Virus record (IMG/VR): IMGVR_UViG_3300031758_000483
Location: 1-26,484 of that record
From: a virus
Strand: one strand, 5' to 3'
Length of the DNA stretch: 26,484 bases
Made by a program: the position numbers and the translations under genes. Below are positions 15,767 to 21,311 of the stretch, one piece after another; positions within the stretch are counted from its first letter, which is position 1, and every line of letters begins with the position of its first letter. Below the pieces are notes generated by a model. It was not told the origin of the DNA. It was given only the letters and a program-made list of their open reading frames with translations, and made no database searches.

Positions 15767-16194
15767 AGTGGACTCCAGATCAAATCGACTCGGTCATCAA
15801 GCTAGTCATCGGCACGACGTTCTGTGCTGTGCTGCTGATGATGTCGAGCCTGGCCATGTACTCGGTAGTGTTCGTGACCCAGCCGATGAACTCCATTGCG
15901 CCTGCGGATCGCCAGTTCTTTATGTTGCTATCGGACATGTCGAAGTACATCCTCGGTGCGCTGGCAACCCTGTTGGCCATCAAGGGCAAGGACGGCGTGG
16001 CCAAACTGATCGACCCACCGCCTGGTGTTAGCAAGGCCAGCGATTGGACTGACCCGCAGCCACCGGCACCCAAGGCTCCGGCCCCAGTGCATCAGCGCGT
16101 CGAGCCTATGCTAGAGACTAGCCCACCACCACCCGTGGCGGCAGGCTTCAACGGTAAAGCAGCACCACCAGCAGCACCACAACCTGAACTATAG
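15763..16194 (+). CDS. Holin candidate with two membrane spans and Pro-rich tail
   Basis: This 143-residue protein has two hydrophobic segments, about residues 13-38 (VIKLVIGTTFCAVLLMMSSL and onward) and about 56-72 (LSDMSKYILGALATLLAIKG). A cytoplasmic-looking Pro/Ala-rich tail (PPAPKAPAPVHQ, TSPPPPVAA) fills the second half. Two spans with a short N-terminus, lying between endolysin and Rz/Rz1, fit a class II-like holin that permeabilises the inner membrane. The long Pro-rich tail is unusual for a holin and could act as a regulatory or wall-facing part. Its ATG overlaps the lipoprotein stop. There is no direct holin signature, so the assignment rests on topology and context. Confidence 0.55.
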   Translation: MKWTPDQIDSVIKLVIGTTFCAVLLMMSSLAMYSVVFVTQPMNSIAPADRQFFMLLSDMSKYILGALATLLAIKGKDGVAKLIDPPPGVSKASDWTDPQPPAPKAPAPVHQRVEPMLETSPPPPVAAGFNGKAAPPAAPQPEL

Positions 16195-16202
16195 GGGGAA
16201 CC

Positions 16203-16391
16203 ATGAACGCTTTTGTACTGATCCGCATGGCCGCAACCGTGGCAGCCAGCCTGCTGTTAGCATTCAACGTCCACGCTGGTGGCGAGATGAAGAAGGTCTG
16301 CCGGGAAGATCCGAAGACCAAGAAGGAAGTGTGCCGCGATGTGAAGGTTCATAAAAAATTGGAAGGCACAAAAGTGCCGCCATCAAAATGA
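16203..16391 (+). CDS. Small secreted peptide with two cysteines
   Basis: This 62-residue protein has a Sec-type signal: a basic start, the hydrophobic core MAATVAASLLLAFNV, and likely cleavage after N-V-H-A. The mature part of about 37 residues is very basic and contains a near-repeat, K-K-V-C-R-E-D then K-E-V-C-R-D-V, with one cysteine in each half, so a disulfide-bonded hairpin or dimer is possible. A strong AGGGGG lies upstream of the ATG, and the stop overlaps the Rz start (ATGA). I do not recognise the family. Periplasmic accessory lysis or envelope binding is an inference. Confidence 0.6.
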   Translation: MNAFVLIRMAATVAASLLLAFNVHAGGEMKKVCREDPKTKKEVCRDVKVHKKLEGTKVPPSK

Positions 16392-16858
16392 ATCCTTATT
16401 TCATTGCCGGTGCTGTCATAGCTGTCGCACTGGCTGGCGCTGGTGGCTACGTCAAAGGCTCGGCAGCAGGTAAGGCCGAGGTGCAGGCGCAATGGGATCA
16501 GGAAAAGGCCAAGCTGGCAGAAGAGTATGCGAAGGCGCAGGCAGCTGCACGCGAGAAGGAACAGCAGCTACAGGCCCAGGCTGACAAGCTGAGAGAGGAA
16601 TCGTATGAACAGATTAAGGATATTAACGCTCGCTCTGACCGGCTCATTGACAGCCTGCGCAAGCGCCCCGAGCGCCCCGCCGCCCCGGCAGGTGCCGTGT
16701 CCAGTACCGCCAGCTCTTGCAGTGGAGCGTCTGGAGCGGAACTGGATCGGGCAAATGGAGAGTTTCTTGCAAGGTACGCCGCCGACGCAGCAAGGCTCCA
16801 ATCAGCCCTCGACACCTGCATCCGTCAGTACGAAGCAGTGAGGAACACCCCCCGCTGA
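16388..16858 (+). CDS. Rz-like inner-membrane spanin subunit (i-spanin)
   Basis: This 156-residue protein has a single N-terminal membrane span (about residues 4-22, YFIAGAVIAVALAGAGGYV) and a long coiled-coil region rich in A, E, Q and K (about 30-90). A typical Rz block, DSLRKRPERPAAPAG, occurs near 88-102, followed by a C-terminal region with two cysteines. i-spanins bridge the inner membrane to an outer-membrane lipoprotein and fuse the membranes at the end of lysis. The complete o-spanin is nested in another frame of this gene, the classic Rz/Rz1 arrangement, which makes the call strong. A terminator follows within about 45 bases. Confidence 0.88.
   Translation: MNPYFIAGAVIAVALAGAGGYVKGSAAGKAEVQAQWDQEKAKLAEEYAKAQAAAREKEQQLQAQADKLREESYEQIKDINARSDRLIDSLRKRPERPAAPAGAVSSTASSCSGASGAELDRANGEFLARYAADAARLQSALDTCIRQYEAVRNTPR
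16605..16841 (+). CDS. Rz1-like outer-membrane spanin lipoprotein, nested in Rz
   Basis: This 78-residue ORF lies wholly inside the Rz-like gene in a different frame. It starts MNRLRILTLALTGSLTACAS with lipobox L-T-A-C, so Cys18 should be lipidated and the protein sorted to the outer membrane. The mature part is Pro-rich (SAPSAPPPRQVPCPVPPALA), typical of o-spanins. Nested Rz/Rz1 genes are well known in lambda, where Rz1 is embedded in Rz. It ends 17 bases before the Rz stop. No strong Shine-Dalgarno is seen, but GAGAGGAA lies upstream of its ATG. Confidence 0.85.
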   Translation: MNRLRILTLALTGSLTACASAPSAPPPRQVPCPVPPALAVERLERNWIGQMESFLQGTPPTQQGSNQPSTPASVSTKQ

Positions 16859-16899
16859 CACTGCGCCCCTCCTGCGCTAACCAAAGTATCAGCGGGTTT

Positions 16900-16925
16900 T
16901 CCCGGCTATCAGTCGGGATTTTTTT
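16900..16925. terminator. Probable intrinsic terminator between converging operons
   Basis: TCCCG at 16900-16904 pairs with CGGGA at 16914-16918 around a 9-base loop, followed by seven T residues at 16919-16925 on the + strand. The loop contains the TGA of the minus-strand RecT gene, so the element also sits at the end of that operon. Upstream CGGGTTTTCCCG could form a competing small hairpin. The stem is short, so termination strength is uncertain. Confidence 0.6.
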
Positions 16926-17940
16926 CCTTGTTCATTTCAGCGCCCAGCATTCGCAGCCGCTTCTGGTAAGCCTGTGAATGCTGCAGCATGGCACCAGGCT
17001 CCATCTGTTTGAACATCGCCTGGTTCGCTTCCTTGAAATTTTTTAGCGCTGTCATCCGGTCACGCTCACTAGCCTTGCCTGCTGACATGGTCTTGTCGGC
17101 AAGCGTTTCGTAGGCTGCAGACCACTCAAGCTGGCTGGTGTGGGTTGATTTGACCACTGGCCCGGCATCACCTTTGCTTGGCACCATCAGCTGATAGATG
17201 CTTATCACGCCAGGTTCTGCAGCAGGTTCTGCAGATTCTGCAGAATCATTCTGCAAATCAGAATTGGCTTCCTCCAGATCCGGCACATACTCATCCACCG
17301 TGGTGGCGATGATTGTTTCCATCACTGCGGTTGGCTCTGGCGGCGCGATCCGATCCAATGGATTGGCTGGCAGCGGCGTGATATTCTTGGCTGGCTGTGG
17401 CCGTGCCTCTGGCGGGAAATCCTGCGCCTCTTCGACTGTGATCAGCCCCTTCAGCGCGTCAGGAAACGCGTCACGCAGCGCAAAGCCTCGAGCTCGCATC
17501 TGCATCATGCGCTTCGGGTACGCCTGCCACGGCCCCTGCTTGCCCCACAGGCCAGCTCGCTTGGCATCCTCGACCGAGAACTTAGCAATCACCGGCTTGC
17601 GACCCTTGCGCTTGGCCACGCACACAGCGGTCGGGTTCGGCGTGCCTTCACCCTCGAAATACTCTTCGATGTCTTCGCAGTGTGGGCTGGCCTGCACCAG
17701 CGCCATCGCTGCATCACCGTAGACCGAAGGCTTCCCATTTATCACCGCGATATTTTGTAACGCCTGCATGGGTGCCAGGCCGATCTCTGCACCCCATTGC
17801 ATGGCCACCAGAATATCTTGCGGCTTGCCGGTGTAGGCTTTGGGTACTAGGCTGGACGATGCCAGCTCTTCGGCAAACTGCCTGGCTTCGGTAAAGGTTG
17901 CAGGCGCGAACCCCTGTCTAGTTGTAACGAGATTGGTCAT
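16909..17940 (-). CDS. recT: RecT-type single-strand annealing protein
   Basis: I prefer the ATG at 17940 (MTNLVTTRQGF) because AGGGG precedes it; an ATG at 17964 would add eight residues and has weaker support. The 343-residue protein contains the RecT-family core: a helix with ILVAMQWGAEIGLAPMQALQ then IAVINGKPSVYGDAAMALVQ (about residues 42-83), SPHCEDIEEYFEGEGTP, and WQAYPKRMMQMRARGFALRD (about 137-156). Annealases pair ssDNA left by a partner exonuclease. Here the partner is the YqaJ-type nuclease two genes upstream. The last 160 residues are an acidic, low-complexity linker plus a helical tail, longer than in typical RecT (about 270). Its first bases overlap the 57-aa gene. Confidence 0.82.
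   Translation of the reverse strand: MTNLVTTRQGFAPATFTEARQFAEELASSSLVPKAYTGKPQDILVAMQWGAEIGLAPMQALQNIAVINGKPSVYGDAAMALVQASPHCEDIEEYFEGEGTPNPTAVCVAKRKGRKPVIAKFSVEDAKRAGLWGKQGPWQAYPKRMMQMRARGFALRDAFPDALKGLITVEEAQDFPPEARPQPAKNITPLPANPLDRIAPPEPTAVMETIIATTVDEYVPDLEEANSDLQNDSAESAEPAAEPGVISIYQLMVPSKGDAGPVVKSTHTSQLEWSAAYETLADKTMSAGKASERDRMTALKNFKEANQAMFKQMEPGAMLQHSQAYQKRLRMLGAEMNKEKNPD
17215..17255. repeat. TTCTGCAG direct repeats within the recT linker
   Basis: TTCTGCAG occurs at 17215-17222, 17227-17234 and 17236-17243, with a seven-base copy (TTCTGCA) at 17249-17255. On the coding strand this encodes the acidic S-A-E / A-A-E-P segment of the RecT-like protein's linker. It may be a slippage-derived coding repeat rather than a regulatory site. 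Confidence 0.7.
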
Positions 17941-18091
17941 TGTTATCCCCTGGTAAAAATTCATGGATGGTGTAAAGAACTAGCGCGGTGAAGGATTCGA
18001 CGATCTCTTCGGCCTCTTCCTCGCTGCACTTGGGTATCGTGTTCAACAGCGCAACCACAGCTCTGGCGTGCGCCTCTTCGAGTTTGGTCAT
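17918..18091 (-). CDS. Small acidic protein between exonuclease and recT (57 aa)
   Basis: Reading the complement from ATG 18091-18089 gives a 57-residue product beginning MTKLEEAHARAVVALLNTIP and ending in TAG at 17920-17918. Its ATG overlaps the exonuclease stop as ATGA, and its end overlaps recT by 23 bases. This pattern supports a real coupled gene in this compact operon. The sequence is helical and acidic (CSEEEAEEIVESFTALVLY). I do not recognise it. It could be an accessory factor for the Exo/RecT pair or a short regulator. A chance ORF is less likely because it exactly bridges the gap. Confidence 0.62.
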   Translation of the reverse strand: MTKLEEAHARAVVALLNTIPKCSEEEAEEIVESFTALVLYTIHEFLPGDNNDQSRYN

Positions 18092-19044
18092 AGTGCCTCT
18101 TTGATGGACAGGGTTGATTGTCTGATGCTGTATGCGTCCTTCGCAGGCACCACCTTCTCTGGTGTCGCTTTGTAGCTACGCATTGGCCAGCGGATCTCGA
18201 AGCGACCGACGGTGCCTTTGGATGCCTGGCCGAGCATGGCTTTGAGCTCGGTCTCTGCTTCGGAGCGTTTGCCTTCTGCCTCTTTGATGGCTGCGTTGGC
18301 GGCTAGGATCTGGTCGGCCAGCTGTTCAGCGCGACCAGGTAGGTTGACTACCGCAGCCTCATCAGCTGCCGGGTACATACGGTCGGCATCCTTGCTGTTG
18401 GCTGGTGGGTAGTAGTCAATCTCGCCGGTGGCTTTGTACTTCTCAATCTTGTTTTGGAACTCCAGCACCGCAGTCTTGATTGTTTCCAGCGTCTGCTTGT
18501 GCGGCTCGAACAAGAAGATCCGCAGCACGGTTCCCTGGTACAGCACGGCCACGGCACCCCATCGGGCCTGCATAATGTCCATCTGTGCCTGCAACTGCAC
18601 AGGGCCACGGTACAGCGCAGGCATTTCCTCGGGCGACACCGCGGTTAGCTTGGCCTCAAGTACACCATAACCGTCCAGCATGATCTCATCTTGGCCCACC
18701 ACAATAATGCCGGCATCCATGTCGGTGCGGATCTTCTGCCCACGGCCATGCGCCCAACCGTCCAGGCTGCAAGCCAGCGGTAGCGTCTTATGAAAGAAGG
18801 CCGAGTCGAACTCGGTCGAGAGCTCGAGCAGCTCGAGGCGCTTGGCTGTTTCCAGCAGGATCAGGCGCTCGATGCGGTCGCCCCAAGCCATCGCTTCGTT
18901 CTGTTTGTCTTCGCGTGGCAGGCCTTTGCTGGCGTTGATGCTGTACTGTAGTTCGTCATTGGGTGTCTGGTAGCGAGACAGCCCGAGCAGCGCTGGCAGG
19001 CGGCTGGCGCTCATCATGTAGTCCGGTGTTAGTTTGCCTGACAT
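18088..19044 (-). CDS. YqaJ/lambda-Exo-type viral recombinase exonuclease
   Basis: This 318-residue protein has the order of conserved parts seen in the YqaJ family: N-terminal SASRLPALLGLSRYQTPND, WGDRIERLILLET with E59, CSLDGWA with D95, VLEAKLTA with E130 and K132 (the E-x-K pair), and VQLQAQMDIM with Q150 and Q152. Such enzymes degrade the 5' strand of DNA ends to give a 3' overhang for an annealase. A C-terminal helical region from about residue 228 (GRAEQLADQILAANAAIKEA) is followed by a beta-like tail. The ATG is preceded by a near-perfect GGAGGAAAC. Its coding start overlaps the preceding gene's end by 16 bases. RecT two genes downstream is the expected partner. Confidence 0.87.
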   Translation of the reverse strand: MSGKLTPDYMMSASRLPALLGLSRYQTPNDELQYSINASKGLPREDKQNEAMAWGDRIERLILLETAKRLELLELSTEFDSAFFHKTLPLACSLDGWAHGRGQKIRTDMDAGIIVVGQDEIMLDGYGVLEAKLTAVSPEEMPALYRGPVQLQAQMDIMQARWGAVAVLYQGTVLRIFLFEPHKQTLETIKTAVLEFQNKIEKYKATGEIDYYPPANSKDADRMYPAADEAAVVNLPGRAEQLADQILAANAAIKEAEGKRSEAETELKAMLGQASKGTVGRFEIRWPMRSYKATPEKVVPAKDAYSIRQSTLSIKEAL

Positions 19045-19331
19045 GTTTCCTCCGTTAGTTTATAGACCCGCACAACGCGAGCGTGGGCGGCTTTGTGAGC
19101 GGCTTCTGTGTAGCCGATTGCTGTGAATTTTTTACCCCGGAAAACGGCACCCAAAACCGATGGGTGCAGCTCCGCAGGCAGGTTGATGGCAGCTCGAACA
19201 TCGTTGATGGACACCGAGCCCTGCTGCCTGCAGATCTGAGCTGCAATTTCCCGGCACTGAGCCAGGAAGTCGCTGTCGCGTTGCTCGAACAATGCCAGCT
19301 GGGCATCGCGCAGGATCTGGCCGGTGATCAT
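19029..19331 (-). CDS. Hypothetical 100-aa protein, possible winged-helix fold
   Basis: The start at 19331 (MITGQILRDAQLALFEQRDS) overlaps the stop of the 26-aa peptide as ATGA; a longer frame upstream is noncoding-like. The N-terminal half is helical (FLAQCREIAAQICRQQGSVS). The second half contains INDVRAAINLPAELHPSVLG, then FRGKKFTAIG and HARVVRVYKL, resembling a small helix-turn-helix plus beta wing, and I recall this layout in phage proteins of recombination or replication operons. No catalytic motif is seen. It precedes the exonuclease and overlaps it by 16 bases, so a DNA-binding accessory role is a reasonable but unproven inference. Confidence 0.6.
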   Translation of the reverse strand: MITGQILRDAQLALFEQRDSDFLAQCREIAAQICRQQGSVSINDVRAAINLPAELHPSVLGAVFRGKKFTAIGYTEAAHKAAHARVVRVYKLTEETCQAN

Positions 19332-19408
19332 ATGACACCCGCCACAAAGAACATGGCCATGACAACAAAGATCCCGAGCAGAAAACCGTTGAAGAAATCG
19401 TCGTTCAT
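19328..19408 (-). CDS. Predicted 26-aa single-span membrane peptide
   Basis: The complement from ATG 19408-19406 encodes a 26-residue peptide, MNDDFFNGFLLGIFVVMAMF followed by FVAGVI, ending TGA at 19330-19328. The N-terminal seven residues are acidic; the rest is one hydrophobic span. The ATG overlaps the serine recombinase stop and its own stop overlaps the next ATG, each as ATGA, so the whole length is constrained as a coupling link. It could be a membrane effector (antitoxin-like, lysis timing, exclusion) or only a translational spacer. It is too short for family assignment. Confidence 0.5.
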   Translation of the reverse strand: MNDDFFNGFLLGIFVVMAMFFVAGVI

Positions 19409-20052
19409 GCTGCACCCCGCTGAATAAGGTTGGAAACTTGGGCAGCGCCCCAGGTACGGCCACCGCGAGCAGTCTGCACGCCGCGAGCTGTGAGTGCTGC
19501 TGCGATTGAGCGCAGGCTGGTGATGCCTGCACGCTGCAGGTCGGCGATGATGGGCATCATGCGAGCTGCGAATGCGTCAGCGTTAGCACGGCCAGCGGCT
19601 GCACCGGCTTCTGCTGCTGCCTGGGGGTTTGGGTTACCGAGTTTGACACCGCGAGCCTTGGCGGCTTGCAGTGCTGCCTTGGTACGGCGGCTGATCTCTT
19701 CGCGCTCATGCTGGGCAACCACAGCGCGAATGCCGAACTCAAGCGTGCCAGCGTGCGGCATGTCGGCTGCAACGATCTGAACGCCAGAGTCACGCAGGGT
19801 CAGCAGGAACGCTGCCTGGCGCGACAGACGGTCGATCTTGGCAATCAGCAGAGCAGCGCCAGTGGCTTTGCACATGGCGATGGCAGCGGCCAACTGTGGC
19901 CGGTCATCGTGCTTGCCTGATTCGATCTCTGTGAAGCTGTGGATGATGCCGTCAGCGTATGCTTTGACTGCGGTGTGCTGGGCTTCGAGGCCGAGGCCAG
20001 ATTGGCCCTGGCGCTCAGTAGAAACTCGGAAGTAAGCTACATACTTGCTCAT
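19405..20052 (-). CDS. Serine recombinase, resolvase/invertase size
   Basis: From ATG 20052, preceded by AGGAGCGCAAAAC, the product is 215 residues; longer upstream frames add noncoding-like sequence. The catalytic domain shows YFRVSTERQGQSGLGLEAQ with Ser11 and Arg9, DRLSR with R75 and R78, and the family motif EREEISRRTKAAL. The C-terminal 50 residues include ITSLRSIAAALTARGVQTAR and a GGRTWGAAQVSNLIQR helix-turn-helix. Length matches resolvases and DNA invertases, not large serine integrases. Roles could be multimer resolution, inversion, or excision of a segment. It is transcribed away from the RHH regulator, and its upstream region has direct repeats. No att site was identified. Confidence 0.88.
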   Translation of the reverse strand: MSKYVAYFRVSTERQGQSGLGLEAQHTAVKAYADGIIHSFTEIESGKHDDRPQLAAAIAMCKATGAALLIAKIDRLSRQAAFLLTLRDSGVQIVAADMPHAGTLEFGIRAVVAQHEREEISRRTKAALQAAKARGVKLGNPNPQAAAEAGAAAGRANADAFAARMMPIIADLQRAGITSLRSIAAALTARGVQTARGGRTWGAAQVSNLIQRGAA

Positions 20053-20075
20053 GTTTTGCGCTCCTGTATCTCGGT

Positions 20076-20090
20076 GGCGTTGCGGTCTTG
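20076..20090. repeat. 15-bp direct repeat, copy 1 (upstream of serine recombinase)
   Basis: GGCGTTGCGGTCTTG here and GGCGTTACGGTCTTG at 20186-20200 differ at one base and lie 110 bp apart, flanking the dyad. Copy 1 also starts a small inverted repeat, CGGTC-TTGAGT-GACCG. Such paired sites beside a serine recombinase gene could be recombinase or regulator sites. Confidence 0.6.
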
Positions 20091-20112
20091 AGTGACCGTA
20101 GACAGAGACTCT

Positions 20113-20131
20113 CATATATCGCCGGTATATG
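20113..20131. promoter_or_regulatory. 19-bp near-perfect inverted repeat, probable operator
   Basis: CATATATCGCCGGTATATG pairs with itself except at one position: outer arms CATATA/TATATG and inner CG/CG flank a central C. On the minus strand it abuts TTGACA (20135-20130). A GGCGATATA resembling one half-site recurs at 20213-20221, just after the + strand -10. Two related sites around divergent promoters are typical of autoregulated phage switches, and the downstream RHH protein could bind them. Confidence 0.55.
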
Positions 20132-20180
20132 TCAACACCCCAAACCAAAATAATTTTAGGTGCTGTCAAATTGGCAAGCG

Positions 20181-20210
20181 TTGACGGCGTTACGGTCTTG
20201 GAATTATATT
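20181..20210 (+). promoter_or_regulatory. Probable sigma70-type promoter for the RHH-led operon
   Basis: TTGACG at 20181-20186 and TATATT at 20205-20210 are separated by 18 bases, a good match to host sigma70 consensus. The RHH gene ATG is 25 bases beyond the -10, with the ribosome-binding G-run at about 20224-20230 in between. Confidence 0.6.
20186..20200. repeat. 15-bp direct repeat, copy 2
   Basis: This is the second copy (GGCGTTACGGTCTTG), within the spacer of the predicted + strand promoter. Its placement between -35 and -10 means a bound protein would compete with RNA polymerase. Confidence 0.6.
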
Positions 20211-20234
20211 CGGGCGATATACAGGGGGGGAGTT

Positions 20235-20417
20235 ATGAAACAGGGCAAGATGTTTTTAATGCGTATGCGGCCAGAGGTAAGGCAGCTGCTAGACCAAGCG
20301 GCTGCAGAGCAGCGTCGCACCAGGGTGTCGATTCTGGAAGAGCTGATACTGGAAGCCTATGGCAAGCGCTACCAGAGCACGCAGGATCGGCTGAACAAGC
20401 TGCTAGGTGGCGCATGA
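20235..20417 (+). CDS. Ribbon-helix-helix DNA-binding regulator
   Basis: From ATG 20235, preceded by AGGGGGGGAGTT, the product is 60 residues: MKQGKMFLMRMRPEVRQLLD, then QAAAEQRRTRVSILEELILE. This fits a small RHH (Arc/CopG-like) fold, with a short beta strand (KMFLMRM) followed by two helices, and a positively charged loop. Longer upstream frames pass through the promoter and are not credible. RHH dimers bind short dyads, and one lies immediately upstream, so repression or autoregulation is the likely role. The stop overlaps the next ATG (ATGA). Confidence 0.75.
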   Translation: MKQGKMFLMRMRPEVRQLLDQAAAEQRRTRVSILEELILEAYGKRYQSTQDRLNKLLGGA

Positions 20418-20764
20418 ACGGTCGCGGTAAGCGGAATAAGGGTGCTGCAGGCGAGCGTGAGCTGGCCAAGCTACTGACTGATGAGCTCGGGTTTGTGGTC
20501 AAGCGCAACCTGGGCCAAGCCAGAGATGGTGCGGACGACATCACGATCCAGCACTTTAGGCTTGAGGTAAAGCGGCAGGAGCGGTTGCAGATTGATGCCT
20601 GGTCGCAACAGGTCGAGGCGTGTGCGCAGCCGCATGAGGTGCCGGTGGTAGTCTACCGGCGCAACGGCCAGCCCTGGCGCGTCTGCCTTTTATTGGATGA
20701 CTTTATACCTATGCTACGAGATCAATTAGAGGGAAACAATGCAAACCAAACTGAAGCTGGCTGA
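20414..20764 (+). CDS. PDDEXK-type phage endonuclease / Holliday-junction-resolvase-like
   Basis: Start at 20414 (MNGRGKRNKGAAGERELAKL) gives 116 residues; longer frames in the region overlap the RHH gene and promoter and lack support. Residues E14, D41/D42 and E51-V-K53 in GADDITIQHFRLEVKRQ match a PDDEXK active-site arrangement: an acidic residue in the first helix, D after a turn, then E-x-K. The basic N-terminus suits DNA binding. The length fits small phage nucleases related to Holliday-junction resolvases. It probably cleaves branched or concatemeric DNA during replication or packaging. It is coupled to the RHH gene by ATGA. Confidence 0.75.
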   Translation: MNGRGKRNKGAAGERELAKLLTDELGFVVKRNLGQARDGADDITIQHFRLEVKRQERLQIDAWSQQVEACAQPHEVPVVVYRRNGQPWRVCLLLDDFIPMLRDQLEGNNANQTEAG

Positions 20765-20939
20765 TGACACGATGCCGCCAAAGAAAGAAAAGAAGCCGGA
20801 TGACACGCCGAGTGTGTGGAACCCAAATTTCAAATATAAGCCAGCAGGCACGGCGATGGACTTAGCCGCCAAGTTCAAGCGCATCCAGCGCGAGCAGGCC
20901 AAGGCTGCGAAGGCTAACAAGGTGAGGCGCGTCAAATGA
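20739..20939 (+). CDS. Small basic hypothetical protein
   Basis: This 66-residue Lys/Arg-rich protein (PPKKEKKPDDTPSVWNPNFK, then FKRIQREQAKAAKANKVRRV) is preceded by GAGGGAAACA, which supports the ATG. It overlaps the nuclease gene by 26 bases in another frame. There are no cysteines, signal or membrane span, and the first 35 residues look disordered. A nucleic-acid-binding accessory is possible. I do not recognise the family. The next small gene overlaps its stop (ATGA). Confidence 0.55.
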   Translation: MQTKLKLADDTMPPKKEKKPDDTPSVWNPNFKYKPAGTAMDLAAKFKRIQREQAKAAKANKVRRVK

Positions 20940-21049
20940 TCAGACTGTGGCGAGCGTTCAGGATGTGGCGTTACTCCGGCCTTGGGATCATGGCCTCGGT
21001 GAAGCAGGCCAGGCGGTATCTGAGGCGGCATGGTGGCCGCAGGTTATGA
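20936..21049 (+). CDS. Arg-rich 37-aa peptide
   Basis: The ATG overlaps the previous stop (ATGA) and the ORF ends TGA at 21047-21049. The product is MIRLWRAFRMWRYSGLGIMA then SVKQARRYLRRHGGRRL. It is strongly cationic and amphipathic, with Trp/Arg pairs. It might be a nucleic-acid binder, a membrane-active peptide, or a leader-type coupling ORF. It overlaps the next gene by 20 bases. Nothing further can be claimed from sequence. Confidence 0.4.
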   Translation: MIRLWRAFRMWRYSGLGIMASVKQARRYLRRHGGRRL

Positions 21050-21311
21050 GCATTGCCAGCACTGCGACAGGCCGCATTGGAAGCCTCGCACGGTGCTGGT
21101 GGACGGCGTTGAAGTCTGCACGCACAGCGAAGCCTGGCGCTTCGAATGCGAGGTGAGGTGGGCTCTGAAGCTGCCGGACAAGGCGAGAAAGCCGAAGGTT
21201 ACCAAGATGCAATATTTACTCAGTGTCGAAGAGCGGCGCGGCATTGAGGGCAAGACCAAGCTGCGAAATGAGATGTTAAGGAGATATAAGAATGCAAAAA
21301 CCAAGGAATGA
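21030..21311 (+). CDS. Hypothetical protein with a small Cys pair (93 aa)
   Basis: The product begins MVAAGYEHCQHCDRPHWKPR with a C-x-x-C pair (HCQHCD) and continues CTHSEAWRFECEVRWALKLP, giving further cysteines at about 30 and 40; a compact zinc site is possible. The C-terminal half is helical and charged (SVEERRGIEGKTKLRNEMLR). I recall small phage proteins with this N-terminal Cys layout and a C-terminal E-R-R-G-x-E-x-K-x-x-L-R helix, all uncharacterised. It overlaps the preceding 37-aa ORF by 20 bases and the next regulator by 20 bases, as in compact early regions. Confidence 0.6.
   Translation: MVAAGYEHCQHCDRPHWKPRTVLVDGVEVCTHSEAWRFECEVRWALKLPDKARKPKVTKMQYLLSVEERRGIEGKTKLRNEMLRRYKNAKTKE

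Larger units (their letters stand above)
20053..20234. promoter_or_regulatory. Divergent control region between serine recombinase and RHH regulator
   Basis: This 182-bp noncoding stretch separates the minus-strand recombination operon from the plus-strand early operon. It holds a 19-bp dyad, two near-identical 15-bp repeats, a sigma70-like promoter for the + strand and a TTGACA (minus strand) with no convincing -10. It is the likely switch between the two operons, with the RHH protein as the obvious candidate regulator. Confidence 0.6.

Noticed and set aside
19029-19532. Longer 167-residue minus frame containing the 100-aa protein
   Set aside because: Its first 67 residues overlap the recombinase and membrane peptide genes and look noncoding; the ATG at 19331 has the coupling overlap.
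20129-20764. Long 211-residue reading frame across the promoter and RHH gene
   Set aside because: Only the segment from ATG 20414 shows a recognisable nuclease pattern; the upstream part overlaps promoter and RHH gene in another frame.
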